A DNA stretch of 64,000 nt from Streptomyces violaceusniger Tu 4113 (GTDB taxonomy: Bacteria > Actinomycetota > Actinomycetes > Streptomycetales > Streptomycetaceae): positions 2,542,001 to 2,606,000 of the forward strand of contig NC_015957.1 in the NCBI RefSeq assembly GCF_000147815.2, in the 5' to 3' direction. The notes under the pieces are model-generated. The model worked only from the letters and a program-made list of their open reading frames with translations, was not told the DNA's origin and ran no database searches. Shown piece after piece: positions 14,808 to 24,699 of this stretch (within the stretch, counting starts at the first letter, position 1; the number at the start of each line of letters is the position of its first letter). The translations under genes and the position numbers were made by a program.

Positions 14808-16547
14808 ATGACCGACCACGCCGAGCAGGCCGACCCGGCAGAACCGGCCGAACGACCCCGCCCGCTCCCGGCCACGCCCGAGTCCGCTACCCGAGACTCG
14901 GCCGCCTCCGATCCGGCCGCCCCCGAGTCGGCAACGTCCGAGTCGGCAACGTCCGGTCCGGCGGCCCCCGGTCCGGCCACCTCCGGTCCGGCCGCCTCCG
15001 GTTCGGCGGCCCTCGGTCCGGTCGCCTCCGAGTCGGCCACTTCCGGTCCGGCCGTCCCCGAGGTGGCCACTTCCGAGCCATCCAGTCCCGGTCCGGCTGC
15101 CCCCGAGCCTGCCGCCTCCGGTTCGGCGGCCCTCGGTCCGGTCGCCTCCGAGTCGGCCACTTCCGATCCGGCCGTCCCAGAGGTGGCCACTGCCGAGCCA
15201 TCCAGTCCCGGTGCGGCGGCCCCCGAGCCTGCCGCCTCCGGTTCGGCGGCCCTCGGTCCGGTCGCCTCCGGTTCGGGGGCCCCCGGTCCGGCCGTCCCCG
15301 AGGTGGCCACTTCCGAGCCATCCAGTCCCGGTGCGGCTGCCCCAGAGCCTGCCGCCTCCGGTTCGGCCGTCCCCGAGGCGGCCACTTCCGAGCCATCCAG
15401 CCCCGATCCGGCTGCCCCTGCTGCGGCGGCCCCCGAGTCGCCCACCTCCGGTCCGGCGGCCCCCGGGCCAGCCACCTCCGGTGCGGCGGCCCCCGGGCCA
15501 GCCGCCTCCGGTGCGGCGGCCCCCGGGCCAGCCGCCTCCGGTCCGGCGGCCCCCGGGCCAGCCAGCCCCGAGCCGACCGCCCCCCGTCCGCTGTACGAGG
15601 TCCGTCGCTGGCCGCGGTCGTTCGCTGATCGGCTCACCTCCCCGCTGCCGGGGGTGCGGGCCGTGGCCCGGCTGGCTCGGGAGGGGCGGCTCAGAGCGTC
15701 CGTGGAGTCGCTCCGCCAGATCCCCGAGCTGCCCTTCGAACCGGGGCCGCTGCCGCTCCCCGCCCCCGGCCGGACCGCGGTCACCTGGGCCGGGCACGCC
15801 AGTTGGGTGGTGCGGATCGGCGGGCTCACCGTGCTCACCGATCCGGTCTGGGCCCGCAGGATCCTCGGCACCCCGGCCCGGGTCACCCCGGTGGGGGTCC
15901 GCTGGGAGGATTTGCCGCCCGTCGACGCGGTCGTCATCAGCCACAACCACTACGACCATCTGGACGCACCCACGGTCAAGCGGCTGCCGAGGGCGACGCC
16001 GGTCTTCGTCCCGGCCGGGCTCGCCGGCTGGTTCCGGACCCGCGGATTCACCCGGGTGACCGAGCTCGACTGGTGGGAGGCGGCCGAACTGCCCGGCGAG
16101 GACGGCCCGGTCCGCTTCGACTTCGTCCCGGCGCACCACTGGAGCAAGCGCACTCTCACCGACACCTGCCGCTCGCTGTGGGGCGGATGGGTCATCACCG
16201 CGCCCGGCGGCCGGCGGGTGTACTTCGCCGGGGACACCGGCTACGGCCACTGGTTCCGGCAGATCGGCCGCCGTTACCCGGGCATCGATCTGGCGCTGCT
16301 GCCCATCGGCGCCTATGAGCCGCGCTGGATGCTGGAGGGGGTGCACACCGATCCGGAGGACGCCGTACGGGCGCATCAGGACCTGGGGGCGCGGGTGCTG
16401 GCGCCCATGCACTGGTCGACCTTCCTGCTCTCGGCCGAGCCGCCCCTGGAGCCGCTGCGCCGGATCCGCGCGGCCTGGGAGACCACCGGCCGCCCGCGCG
16501 AGGAGCTGTGGGATCTGCCGGTCGGGGCCTCGCGCGTGCTCGAATAG
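14808..16547 (+). CDS. MBL-fold hydrolase with a long Ala/Pro/Ser/Glu repeat N-terminus
   Basis: 579 residues. Residues 1 to about 260 are low-complexity five-residue repeats (SGPAA, PEPAA, SEPSS types) with no signal peptide. From about 262 a metallo-beta-lactamase domain related to NAPE-hydrolysing phospholipase D and RomA begins. It has AVTWAGHASWVVRIGG, the metal motif VISHNHYDHLD, then VYFAGDTGYG and a late LAPMHWSTF. Substrate is unknown. The ATG at 14808 follows GGGAAGGGAG. The repeat portion may be an entropic spacer or shield. Confidence 0.8.
   Translation: MTDHAEQADPAEPAERPRPLPATPESATRDSAASDPAAPESATSESATSGPAAPGPATSGPAASGSAALGPVASESATSGPAVPEVATSEPSSPGPAAPEPAASGSAALGPVASESATSDPAVPEVATAEPSSPGAAAPEPAASGSAALGPVASGSGAPGPAVPEVATSEPSSPGAAAPEPAASGSAVPEAATSEPSSPDPAAPAAAAPESPTSGPAAPGPATSGAAAPGPAASGAAAPGPAASGPAAPGPASPEPTAPRPLYEVRRWPRSFADRLTSPLPGVRAVARLAREGRLRASVESLRQIPELPFEPGPLPLPAPGRTAVTWAGHASWVVRIGGLTVLTDPVWARRILGTPARVTPVGVRWEDLPPVDAVVISHNHYDHLDAPTVKRLPRATPVFVPAGLAGWFRTRGFTRVTELDWWEAAELPGEDGPVRFDFVPAHHWSKRTLTDTCRSLWGGWVITAPGGRRVYFAGDTGYGHWFRQIGRRYPGIDLALLPIGAYEPRWMLEGVHTDPEDAVRAHQDLGARVLAPMHWSTFLLSAEPPLEPLRRIRAAWETTGRPREELWDLPVGASRVLE
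14880..15590. repeat. Nested tandem repeats inside the MBL gene
   Basis: Fifteen-base units are organised into higher-order copies. Three copies of 120 bp (15001-15120, 15121-15240, 15241-15360) start with GTTCGGCGGCCCTCGGTCCG. Four copies of 30 bp at 15451-15570 follow GTCCGGCGGCCCCCGGGCCA. Every unit is a multiple of three, so copy changes would keep the frame. Confidence 0.9.
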
Positions 16548-16631
16548 GGGGCCAAGTGGGGGAATGTCGTGCATAGGTGACAAAAGGATCATAAGTGGCG
16601 AGTGGTGCGGAGCCCACCTAGCTTCCTGTTC

Positions 16632-17717
16632 ATGCGCACTCTGAAACTTCGTCACCTCGCAGGCCTCACGGCCGTCCTCGTCATCGAACTCGCCCAGCTC
16701 CCCGGAGCCCACGCCGCCCCCGTCGACCCCGCCGACCAGGCCGCGACCCGTCATGTGGTGCAGCCGGGTCAGTCCGTCCAGGCCGCCGTGGACGCGGCCA
16801 AGCCCGGCGACACCATCGAGCTCCGGCCCGGTACCTACCGGGAGAACATCCAGATCACCACCGACCGGCTGACCCTGCTCGGCGCGGGCGAGAGCACCGT
16901 GCTCTCGCCGGCCGCGAAGCCGTCGGACAACGCCTGTGGCGCGGCCGGTCACGGCATCTGCGTCACCGGGACGGCCGAAGACCCCGTCTCGGATGTACGG
17001 ATCGGCTCACTGAAGGTCACCGGCTTCGCCAAGAACGGCATCTGGGGCTCCGGCACCGACCGGATGACCGTGCGGAACACCGTCGCCGAGGACAACGGCC
17101 AGCAGGGCATGGGCCAGGAGATGTCCACCCGCGGCACCTTCGCCGACAACGTCTCGCGGAGCAACAAGCAGTCCGGCATCTTCCTGGCCAACACCATGGA
17201 CGCCGAGGGCGGCGCCACCGACGCCCTGGGCACGCTGGTCGCCGGCAACCAGCTCAGCGGCAACCGGACCGGTGTCGTGGTCCGCCGGCTGCGCGACCTC
17301 ACCGTCGAGGGGAACACCATCACCGGCAACTGCGCCGGGGTGTTCGTCGTCGGCGACGAATCGACCCCGCGCGCCGGGGACCTGAACGTCCGCCACAACT
17401 CCGTGTACGAGAACAACGCCTACTGCGAGGCCACCGACCGGCTCCCCTTCATCCAGGGCGCCGGCATCGTGCTCACCGGCACCGAGGGCACCCGGGTGAC
17501 GGGCAATCAGGTGACCGGCAACGTGGGCACCTCGCCCATGTCCGGCGGGATCGTGCTGTTCACCAGCACCGTGGGCGCCCCCAACGCCAAGAACGCCATC
17601 AGCCGCAACGTGATGAGCGGCAACAAGCCCGCCGACCTGGCCGACCGGGACAAGGGCCCCGACAACACCTTCACCGACAACGTGTGCGAGCTGTCCGCGC
17701 CCACGGGCCGGTGCTGA
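16632..17717 (+). CDS. Secreted right-handed beta-helix (parallel beta-helix repeat) protein
   Basis: 361 residues. A signal peptide runs to about residue 28 (LTAVLVIELAQLPGAHA|AP). Residues from about 40 start VQPGQSVQAAVDAAKPGDTI, the classic entry turn of pectate-lyase-like helices. Repeated coils follow, such as VTGNQVTGN and VEGNTITGN. Such proteins are polysaccharide lyases, epimerases or surface adhesins; no catalytic set is identified. The ATG at 16632 lacks a ribosome site, and TAGCTT lies eight bases before it, so leaderless expression is possible. Confidence 0.8.
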   Translation: MRTLKLRHLAGLTAVLVIELAQLPGAHAAPVDPADQAATRHVVQPGQSVQAAVDAAKPGDTIELRPGTYRENIQITTDRLTLLGAGESTVLSPAAKPSDNACGAAGHGICVTGTAEDPVSDVRIGSLKVTGFAKNGIWGSGTDRMTVRNTVAEDNGQQGMGQEMSTRGTFADNVSRSNKQSGIFLANTMDAEGGATDALGTLVAGNQLSGNRTGVVVRRLRDLTVEGNTITGNCAGVFVVGDESTPRAGDLNVRHNSVYENNAYCEATDRLPFIQGAGIVLTGTEGTRVTGNQVTGNVGTSPMSGGIVLFTSTVGAPNAKNAISRNVMSGNKPADLADRDKGPDNTFTDNVCELSAPTGRC

Positions 17718-17728
17718 GAGGCGACGTC

Positions 17729-18802
17729 ATGACCACTGTGGACACCACCACCCCCGCGGCCGCGGCACAGCCCCCACCGGCCGCGCTCCCGCCGCCCATG
17801 CAACTGCGGGAGATCGTCTTCGGCGCCGCACGGGCGGCCTCCGTGCGTGCCGCGGTCCGGCTGCGGATCGCCGACGCGCTGGGGGAACAGCCCGCCTCCA
17901 TCGGCGAACTGGCCTCCGCCGTGGACGTCGAGCCCGATCCGCTGCGCCGACTGCTGCGCTCCCTGGCCTGCTGTCAGATCTTCGCCGAGACCGCGGACGG
18001 CCACTTCCGGCACACCGAGACGTCCCGGCTGCTGCGCGAGGACACCCCGGGCAGTCTGCGGAACATCGCCCTGTGGTGCACCGAGCCGTGGACCTGGGAG
18101 GCGTGGCCGCTGCTGGACCGGGCGGTGCGCGGCGGCGGCTGTGTCGTCAATGAGATCTACGGCAAGGACTTCTTCGCCTATCTCCATGAGGACGCGCCGG
18201 AGTCGGCCCGGGTGTTCGACGCCGCGATGACCACCTCCAGCCGGCAGTCCGCCGCCGATGTCGCCGCCTTCCTCGACCTCGACGGGGTCAAGGACGTGGT
18301 GGACATCGGCGGCGGCCAGGGCCATGTGCTGGCCAGTCTCCTGGAGCGCCATCCGGCGCTGCAGGGCGCGCTGCTGGATCTGCCGCAGGTGGTGGCGAAC
18401 GCCGATCCGCGGCTGCGGGACGGCGGGCCACTGGCCTCGCGGGCGACGCTGGTGCCCGGCGACTGCCGTCGTGAGGTCCCCGTCGAGGCCGACCTCTACA
18501 TCATCAAGAACATCCTCGAATGGGACGACGAGAGCACCCGCCGGACGCTCGCCAACGTGGTCGCGGCGGCGCGGCCCGGCGCCAGGGTGGTCGTCATCGA
18601 GAACCTCGTCGACAACAGCCCCTCCTCCTTCACCACGGCGATGGACCTGTTCCTGCTGCTCAATGTGGGCGGCCGGAAGCACACCGAGGACAGCATGGTG
18701 ACGCGGATGACCGAGGCCGGTCTGAACGTGACCGACATCCGGCCGGTCAACGGCGCGCTGCACGCCTTCGACTCCACGGTGCCCGCCACGGGCCGCCGCT
18801 AG
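17729..18802 (+). CDS. Class I O-methyltransferase (dimerising, polyketide/secondary-metabolite type)
   Basis: 357 residues. An N-terminal winged-helix dimerisation domain holds IADALGEQPASIGELASAVD near 50-70. The SAM-binding domain has VVDIGGGQGHVLASLLE near 190 and the family motif DLYIIKNILEWDDE near 255. Members O-methylate phenolic metabolites. It begins 11 bases after the beta-helix gene with GAGAGGCG upstream, so it is likely cotranscribed. It is close to, but not part of, the spore-pigment cluster; a pigment-tailoring role is only a guess. Confidence 0.85.
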   Translation: MTTVDTTTPAAAAQPPPAALPPPMQLREIVFGAARAASVRAAVRLRIADALGEQPASIGELASAVDVEPDPLRRLLRSLACCQIFAETADGHFRHTETSRLLREDTPGSLRNIALWCTEPWTWEAWPLLDRAVRGGGCVVNEIYGKDFFAYLHEDAPESARVFDAAMTTSSRQSAADVAAFLDLDGVKDVVDIGGGQGHVLASLLERHPALQGALLDLPQVVANADPRLRDGGPLASRATLVPGDCRREVPVEADLYIIKNILEWDDESTRRTLANVVAAARPGARVVVIENLVDNSPSSFTTAMDLFLLLNVGGRKHTEDSMVTRMTEAGLNVTDIRPVNGALHAFDSTVPATGRR

Positions 18803-18812
18803 CCGCATACGC

Positions 18813-18865
18813 CACGCCACGGTGCCCGCGTCGTCCGTCCCCGGCGACGCGGGCACCGTGGCGTG
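18813..18865. terminator. Bidirectional terminator with 21-bp perfect arms
   Basis: Arms at 18813-18833 and 18845-18865 are exact inverted copies (core CACGGTGCCCGCGTCG) around an 11-base loop. It sits between the convergent O-methyltransferase and sortase genes and can serve both. Confidence 0.85.
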
Positions 18866-18894
18866 TGCTCGGCTTGTTTGTCGTTGTTGGTCCG

Positions 18895-19641
18895 TCAGCT
18901 GTAGCGGTACGAGCTGAGGTGTGCGAACACCACCACATTGGCCGTGTAGTCCTTGGCCGTGTGGTCATAGGCCCCACCGCAGGTGATCAGCCGTAGCTGG
19001 GCGTTGGGGGTGTCCCCGTACACCTTCTGGTCCGGGAAGTCGTTTTTCTTGAACGTCTTGATCTTGTCGACGACGAAGCTCGCGACGATCCCGTCCTCGC
19101 GGGTGATGTCCACCTTGCCCTGCAGCTTGAGCTGGCTGAGGGTGGCGAACACCGCCGGGCCGATCTTGGTGTCCACATGCCCGGCCACGATGGCGTTGCC
19201 GCGTTCACCGGGGGAGGGGCCGCCCTCGTACCAGCCCACCAGGTTCTGCTCGGTGTCCGGCGGCGGGACCAGCACACCCGACGCGTCCAGCGAGATGGGG
19301 GTGAAGGGCGCGCTCACGCCGATCGAGGGGATGTCCAGATGGGATGCGGGGGAGCGCGGCAGCGCGGGTCCGGGACGGGACTCGGGGGCGGCCGTCGACT
19401 CCGGGGAGTCCGCGTAGTCGTCCTCGGCCGAAGTGTCGTTCTCCGGTTCGGAGATGGACGCCGGGGCGCTGGCCGTGGGCCGGGCCGACGCCGGGGTGTT
19501 CTGGGAGACGGCGTCGACGGAGTTGTAGATGAGGAATACGCCGATGAGGGCCGACGCGGCGCCCCAGCGGAGGATGCGGGTGTTGCTGTCGGCAGCGCCC
19601 TGCTTGGCCGGCTTTCCCATAGGGGTGTTCGCCTTTCTCAC
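18895..19641 (-). CDS. Class F sortase
   Basis: 248 residues. An N-terminal membrane anchor (WGAASALIGVFLIYNSV, about 26-42) precedes a Ser/Glu/Pro linker to about 105. The sortase barrel has LDIPSIGVSAPF, NAIVAGHVDT (catalytic His) and LRLITCGGAYD (catalytic Cys), with a final basic and Tyr-rich strand. Sortases join surface proteins to peptidoglycan or act as transpeptidases. A start at the ATG at 19620 (MGKPAKQG) is equally possible, as both have GAAAGG upstream. It lies 117 bases downstream of a repeat protein with a sorting-signal-like tail, in the same direction. Confidence 0.85.
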   Translation of the reverse strand: MRKANTPMGKPAKQGAADSNTRILRWGAASALIGVFLIYNSVDAVSQNTPASARPTASAPASISEPENDTSAEDDYADSPESTAAPESRPGPALPRSPASHLDIPSIGVSAPFTPISLDASGVLVPPPDTEQNLVGWYEGGPSPGERGNAIVAGHVDTKIGPAVFATLSQLKLQGKVDITREDGIVASFVVDKIKTFKKNDFPDQKVYGDTPNAQLRLITCGGAYDHTAKDYTANVVVFAHLSSYRYS

Positions 19642-19758
19642 AGCGCCTTTCTTACAGTGCTTTTCTCACAGCCGCTTTTCACAGCGCTCGTGGCGCTGCC
19701 GTGGCACCACCGCTCGGCGGAGGTGCCACGGCAGCACGGAATTACGAAAGCGTCAGGC

Positions 19759-20328
19759 TCAGATCGCGGTGCCGGTCGGCTTGCGACGACGCAGGGCGTA
19801 GGCGCCGGCGCCGAGACCACCGAGGAGCAGGACGGAGCCGGCGGCCATGCCGCTGCCCGTGGTGGCCATGCCGCCACCACCGGTGTGGACACCACCGCGC
19901 GGCTTGTCGCCCTTCTCGTGGTCCTTCCAGGAGCCGCCGGACCAGTCGTGGTCGCGCTCCCGGCCCTCGTCCTTGCCGTGGTCGAAGTCGCGGCCCTCGT
20001 CCTTGCCGTGGTCGAAGTCGCGGCCCTCGTCCTTGCCGTGGTCGAAGTCGCCGCCCTCGTCCTTGCCCTTCATCTCTTCCTTGCCGTGGTCTTCCCGGCC
20101 GTCCTCGCGACCGTGGTCTTCCCGGCCGTCCTCGCGGCCGTGGTCGTCCTTGTCCTTCCAGGAGCTGCCGCCCTGGCCGTAGCCGTCCTCGGAGGACTCC
20201 TGGCTGCTCGAGTACCCACCGTGACCGCCCGGGTCCGAGACGTCGGCGGCGAACGCGGCGGCGGGGGCGCCCAGGGTCAGGGTGGCGGCAATCGCCGCCC
20301 CGGTGAAGAGCGCGCGAGTAGATCGCAT
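19759..20328 (-). CDS. Secreted charged-repeat surface protein with a C-terminal membrane anchor, likely sortase substrate
   Basis: 189 residues. A signal peptide runs to about residue 28 (GAPAAAFAA|DV). Residues 55-130 are repeats of His, Asp, Glu, Lys and Gly: DDHGREDGRE copies followed by FDHGKDEGRD copies. Residues 146-189 end GGVHTGGGGMATTGSG, a hydrophobic segment and RRRKPTGTAI. MATTG near 154-158 resembles an LPxTG-type motif before the helix and basic tail. The repeats could bind divalent metal or hydroxyapatite-like surfaces; this is inference. GGAAGG lies upstream of the ATG. Confidence 0.75.
   Translation of the reverse strand: MRSTRALFTGAAIAATLTLGAPAAAFAADVSDPGGHGGYSSSQESSEDGYGQGGSSWKDKDDHGREDGREDHGREDGREDHGKEEMKGKDEGGDFDHGKDEGRDFDHGKDEGRDFDHGKDEGRERDHDWSGGSWKDHEKGDKPRGGVHTGGGGMATTGSGMAAGSVLLLGGLGAGAYALRRRKPTGTAI
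19979..20140. repeat. Coding tandem repeats in the surface protein gene
   Basis: Three nearly identical 30-bp units at about 19979-20068 (GTCGAAGTCGCGGCCCTCGT core) encode the FDHGKDEGRD copies. A second set of about 27 bp at about 20079-20140 encodes DHGREDGRE. Both sets keep the reading frame. Confidence 0.85.
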
Positions 20329-20595
20329 GAGTCATTCCTTCCGGCGCCGTCACGATACTGACTATTTGCCAGATAAAGGGATCGCATCGGCGTCTTAACC
20401 ACCGTCAGCGAAGAGGGCTTCCCCTGCCACTCGGCGCGGCCTGCGATCTGCTCGGTTGTAAGCCCTCTGGGTGTAGATAAGCGCAATGATCACTCATTTG
20501 CCGCGCGAATGGACTGACGTCCTTTCACCTTTTCAGCAGACATCATTCCGATGAGCCCAGTAGTGTGAGATTTTCGCTGACGGGGCATAAGGAAA
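20329..20595. other. Upstream region of the surface protein gene
   Basis: This stretch is less G+C-rich than its surroundings (ATACTGACTATTTGCCAG, GTGTAGATAAGCGCAATG). It must hold the promoter of the surface protein and sortase genes. I could not assign -35/-10 boxes with confidence, and no gene is convincing here. Confidence 0.4.
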
Positions 20596-20630
20596 GGGCC
20601 GCCGGGAGCTGTGAACTCCGTCGGCGGCCC
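20596..20630. terminator. Terminator of the spore-pigment operon
   Basis: GGGCCGCCG and CGGCGGCCC are perfect 9-bp arms with an inner GGAG/CTCC pairing. On the minus strand the stem is followed by TTTCCTT. It lies 21 bases after the last whiE-type stop codon. Confidence 0.8.
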
Positions 20631-20650
20631 CGTGCGGCGGGACGCGTCCG

Positions 20651-21706
<1,056 letters not shown>

Positions 21707-21707
<1 letters not shown>

Positions 21708-22957
21708 CAGTAATCTCCTTCCGGTCCGCGGAGCACGAGCGCCGCGTTGCAACCCATGAGCCCTCGGCTGAGCACCAGCGCCGTCCGCGGCTCGGCCGGG
21801 CGGGAGCTGCGGGTGACCAGGTCGAGCTCATGGCAGACGTCGGTGACGTACGGGGTCGGGGGCACGACGCGGTGCTCCATGGAGAGCACGGCGGCCACCA
21901 CGTCGAGCGTGGGCGCCGCGCAGTGCACCCGGCCGAAGCCGGTCTTCGGCGCGGTCACCGGGACCCGGGTGCCGTGCGGCCCGAGGGCGTCGGCGATGGC
22001 CAGCGCCTCGGCGCGGTCGGCCTCGGGCACGCCGAGCGCGTCGGCGAAGACCATGTCGATCTCCTCCGGCGCGCACTCCGCGTCCTCCAGGGCGACGCGG
22101 ATGGCCTGGGCGAGCCCCTCCCGGGACCGCTCCCACCGGGAGGCCCCGGTGAAGGTGGAGCCGTACCCCGCGATGAAGCCCCGGATCGGCACCCCGCGGC
22201 GCCGGGCGGCCCCCTCCTCCTCCACGACCAGCATCGCCCCGCCCTCCCCGGGCGCGAATCCGCAGGCGTCCTCGGTGAACGGCAGATAGGCCCGGCCCGC
22301 GTCGCGGGCCCGGCTGAGCTCGTCCCAGCCGAGCATGCAGACGATGGAGTACGGGGCCAGCGATGCCTCGGAGGCGCCGGCCACCATCGCGTCCGCCCCC
22401 CGCCGGATGGACCGGCGGGCGTGCGCGAGCGCGTCCAGACCGCCGGCCTCGTCGTTGGCCACCACCCCGCAGGGGCCCTTGAACCCGTTCCGGATGGAGA
22501 CCTGGCCGGTGCTGGCCGCGTAGAACCACGCGATGGACTGGTACGGGCCCACATAGCGCGGCCCCTTGCCGTAGAGCTGCTGCAGCTCGCGCTGGCCGAA
22601 CTCGCCGCCCCCGGAACCGGAGGCGGTCACCACGCCGACCGCGAACGGCGACATGTCGTCCACCGGCAGCCGGGCGTCGTCCAGCGCGAGATCGGCCGCG
22701 GCCATCGCGAAGTGGGTGAAGCGGTCGGTCTGGACGAGGAAGCGCTCCTCGATCATCGACCCCGGATCGAAGCCGCGGACCTGGCCGCCGATCCGGACCG
22801 GGAAGTGGCCGCTGCCCTCGCGGGAGATCCGGTCGAGGCAGGGGATCCCCTCCCGGGTCGCCTTCCAGAAGTCGTCGGTGCCCACCCCGTTGGGGGCGAT
22901 CACCCCGAGGCCCGTGATGGCCGCGCCCCGGTTCCGGGTGTTCATCGCCGCGTTCAT
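21707..22957 (-). CDS. Spore-pigment ketosynthase chain length factor, KSbeta (whiE ORFIV type)
   Basis: 416 residues, thiolase fold, paralogous to the KSalpha beside it. At the position of the active Cys it has Glu170 ([20 protein letters not shown]), where most antibiotic-type chain length factors carry Gln. It therefore cannot condense and sets chain length with KSalpha in a heterodimer. The ATG at 22957 has GGAGG upstream and overlaps the KSalpha stop by four bases. The other catalytic-site remnants ([16 protein letters not shown]) are typical of the family. Confidence 0.95.
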
Positions 22958-24222
22958 GCCGCCCTCCCGTCCGTCCGGCCCAGCACCACCGCGGACTGGA
23001 AGCCGCCGAACCCGCTGCCGACCGACAGCACATTGCGCAGCGGGAGGGCGCGGGCGGTGCGCGGGACATAGTCGAGGTCGCATTCGGGGTCGGGGGTCTC
23101 GTAGTTGGCCGTCGGCGGCACCACGCCATGGGCGAGCGCCATGGCGCAGGCGACCACCTCGATGGCGCCGATCGCCCCCAGGGAATGGCCCACCATGGAC
23201 TTGATCGAGCTCATGGGGGTCTTGTACGCGTGCTCGCCCAGGGACCGCTTCACGGCCGCCGTCTCATGCCGGTCGTTCTGCTTGGTGCCCGAGCCGTGCG
23301 CGTTGACGTAGTCGATCTCGTCGCTGTTGACGCGGGCGTGGCCGAGCGCGTGGTCGATCGCCTCGGACATCTCCAGTCCCTCCCGCGTCAGACCGGTCAT
23401 GTGGTACGCGTTGCCGTACGTGGCGAAGCCCCGGAACTCGCAGTAGGCCCGCGCCCCTCGGGCCCGGGCGTGCTCCAGCTCCTCCAGCACCAGCACGGCG
23501 GCGCCCTCGCCGAGGACGAAGCCGTCCCGGTGGGCGTCGAACGGCCGGGACGCGGTGGCCGCGTTGTCGTTGTTCGCCGAGGTGGCCTTGATCGAGTCGA
23601 AGCAGGCCACGGTCAGCGGGGTGATCGGCGAGTCCGCGGCCCCGGCGATGCACACATCGGCCCGGCGCTCCTCGATCGCCTGGAAGGCGTATCCGATCGC
23701 GTCGAGACCGGAGGTGCAGCCGGTGGAGACGGACTGCACGGGGCCCTGCGCACCGGTCAGCTCCGCCACCCCGGAGGACAGTGCGCTCGGGGAGAAGGCG
23801 TGCTGCAGATGCGGACCCGCCTTGCGGTGGTCCACGTCCCAGTGCTCTCCGGCATCGCTGACCTTGACGTAGTCCTGCTCCAGCCGGGTGGAGGCGGCGA
23901 CCGCGCTGCCCAGGGAGACCCCTATCCGCCAGGGGTTGAGCGCCTGGAGGTCCAGCCCGGCGTCCCGGACCGCTTCCTTGGCCGCCACCAGCGCGAACTG
24001 CACATAGCGGTCCGAGCGTTCGATCTGCTCGAAGGTCAGACCGCCGGCCAGCGGGTCGAAGTCGCATTCGGCGGCGATCCGGGAGCGGAACCGCTCCGCG
24101 TCGAAGAGCGTGATGTTGCGGGTGGCCGTACGGCCCGCGGTGAGCATGTCCCAGAACGCCGGAACGCCCAGGCCCCCGGGGGCGACGACGCCGAGCCCGG
24201 TGACCACCACCCGTCGGGTCAC
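22954..24222 (-). CDS. Spore-pigment ketosynthase KSalpha (whiE ORFIII type)
   Basis: 422 residues. Complete Cys-His-His set: C169 in [21 protein letters not shown]309 in [13 protein letters not shown], and H346 in [14 protein letters not shown]. It performs the decarboxylative condensations of malonyl-ACP in the cytoplasm, paired with the chain length factor. It overlaps the cupin gene upstream and the chain length factor downstream by four bases each (ATGA), forming the coupled core of the operon. Confidence 0.97.
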   Translation of the reverse strand: MTRRVVVTGLGVVAPGGLGVPAFWDMLTAGRTATRNITLFDAERFRSRIAAECDFDPLAGGLTFEQIERSDRYVQFALVAAKEAVRDAGLDLQALNPWRIGVSLGSAVAASTRLEQDYVKVSDAGEHWDVDHRKAGPHLQHAFSPSALSSGVAELTGAQGPVQSVSTGCTSGLDAIGYAFQAIEERRADVCIAGAADSPITPLTVACFDSIKATSANNDNAATASRPFDAHRDGFVLGEGAAVLVLEELEHARARGARAYCEFRGFATYGNAYHMTGLTREGLEMSEAIDHALGHARVNSDEIDYVNAHGSGTKQNDRHETAAVKRSLGEHAYKTPMSSIKSMVGHSLGAIGAIEVVACAMALAHGVVPPTANYETPDPECDLDYVPRTARALPLRNVLSVGSGFGGFQSAVVLGRTDGRAA

Positions 24223-24626
24223 GACGTCGCCTCGGCGGGTTCGGCGGACTCCGTGTCCACATGACCGAGCTCGGGGCGCGGCGCCAGGGGCCCGAGGTGG
24301 AAGACCATCCGGGCCTCGGTGCTGCCCACATTGCGGAACCGGTGCCGCACATTGATGGGGATCAGCATCGCCTGGTCGGGGCGGAGCGGATGCGCCTCGC
24401 CGTCCAGGTCCACCTCCATGTCGCCGCTGACGACGTACACGAACTCCTCGGAGTACGGGTGGTAGTGCTCGGTGACCCGTTCACCGGGCCCCACGATGGC
24501 CATCCCCATGAAGCCGCTCGTGGCGCCCACCAGCGGCGGTGTGAGCATGGCGCGCACATCGCCACCGCGCCGGCGGTTGGGGGCGACCGCGGCGAGGTCG
24601 ACGACGAGAGGGGAGTGCGTGGTCAT
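24219..24626 (-). CDS. Spore-pigment cupin (whiE ORFII type)
   Basis: 135 residues, single cupin barrel: [20 protein letters not shown] near 48-67 and the second motif [13 protein letters not shown] near 90-103 provide His/Glu metal ligands. Homologues sit in spore-pigment clusters, where the exact step is unresolved (cyclisation or an oxidation have been suggested). The ATG at 24626 has GGAGG eight bases upstream. Confidence 0.9.
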   Translation of the reverse strand: MTTHSPLVVDLAAVAPNRRRGGDVRAMLTPPLVGATSGFMGMAIVGPGERVTEHYHPYSEEFVYVVSGDMEVDLDGEAHPLRPDQAMLIPINVRHRFRNVGSTEARMVFHLGPLAPRPELGHVDTESAEPAEATS

Positions 24627-24699
24627 GATGAGTTCCTCCAGGTAGCGTTGCGCGGTCCGCGCCACAGGGGGTGGGAAGGTGCGAAGGGGGAAGGGGTCG

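Noticed and set aside
14880..15590. CRISPR-like periodic repeats
   Set aside because: Units are contiguous, in frame and without unique spacers; they encode a protein arm.
12638..15946. Minus-strand open frame of about 1100 codons
   Set aside because: It runs antisense through the ANTAR, aminotransferase-like and MBL genes, all of which have domains and ribosome sites. Long antisense frames are expected in G+C-rich DNA, and its long PGAAGPE-type stretch is only the reverse of the MBL repeats.
14481..16952. Minus-strand open frame of about 820 codons with GGRRTGGGWPG repeats
   Set aside because: It is a shadow of the same repeat DNA; no start signal or domain.
19979..20140. CRISPR-like 30-bp repeats
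   Set aside because: They are back-to-back coding repeats of FDHGKDEGRD with no spacers.
21828..24352. Extra frames inside the spore-pigment operon
   Set aside because: The ketosynthase, chain length factor and cupin frames have active-site motifs and overlap signals; the others are shadows.
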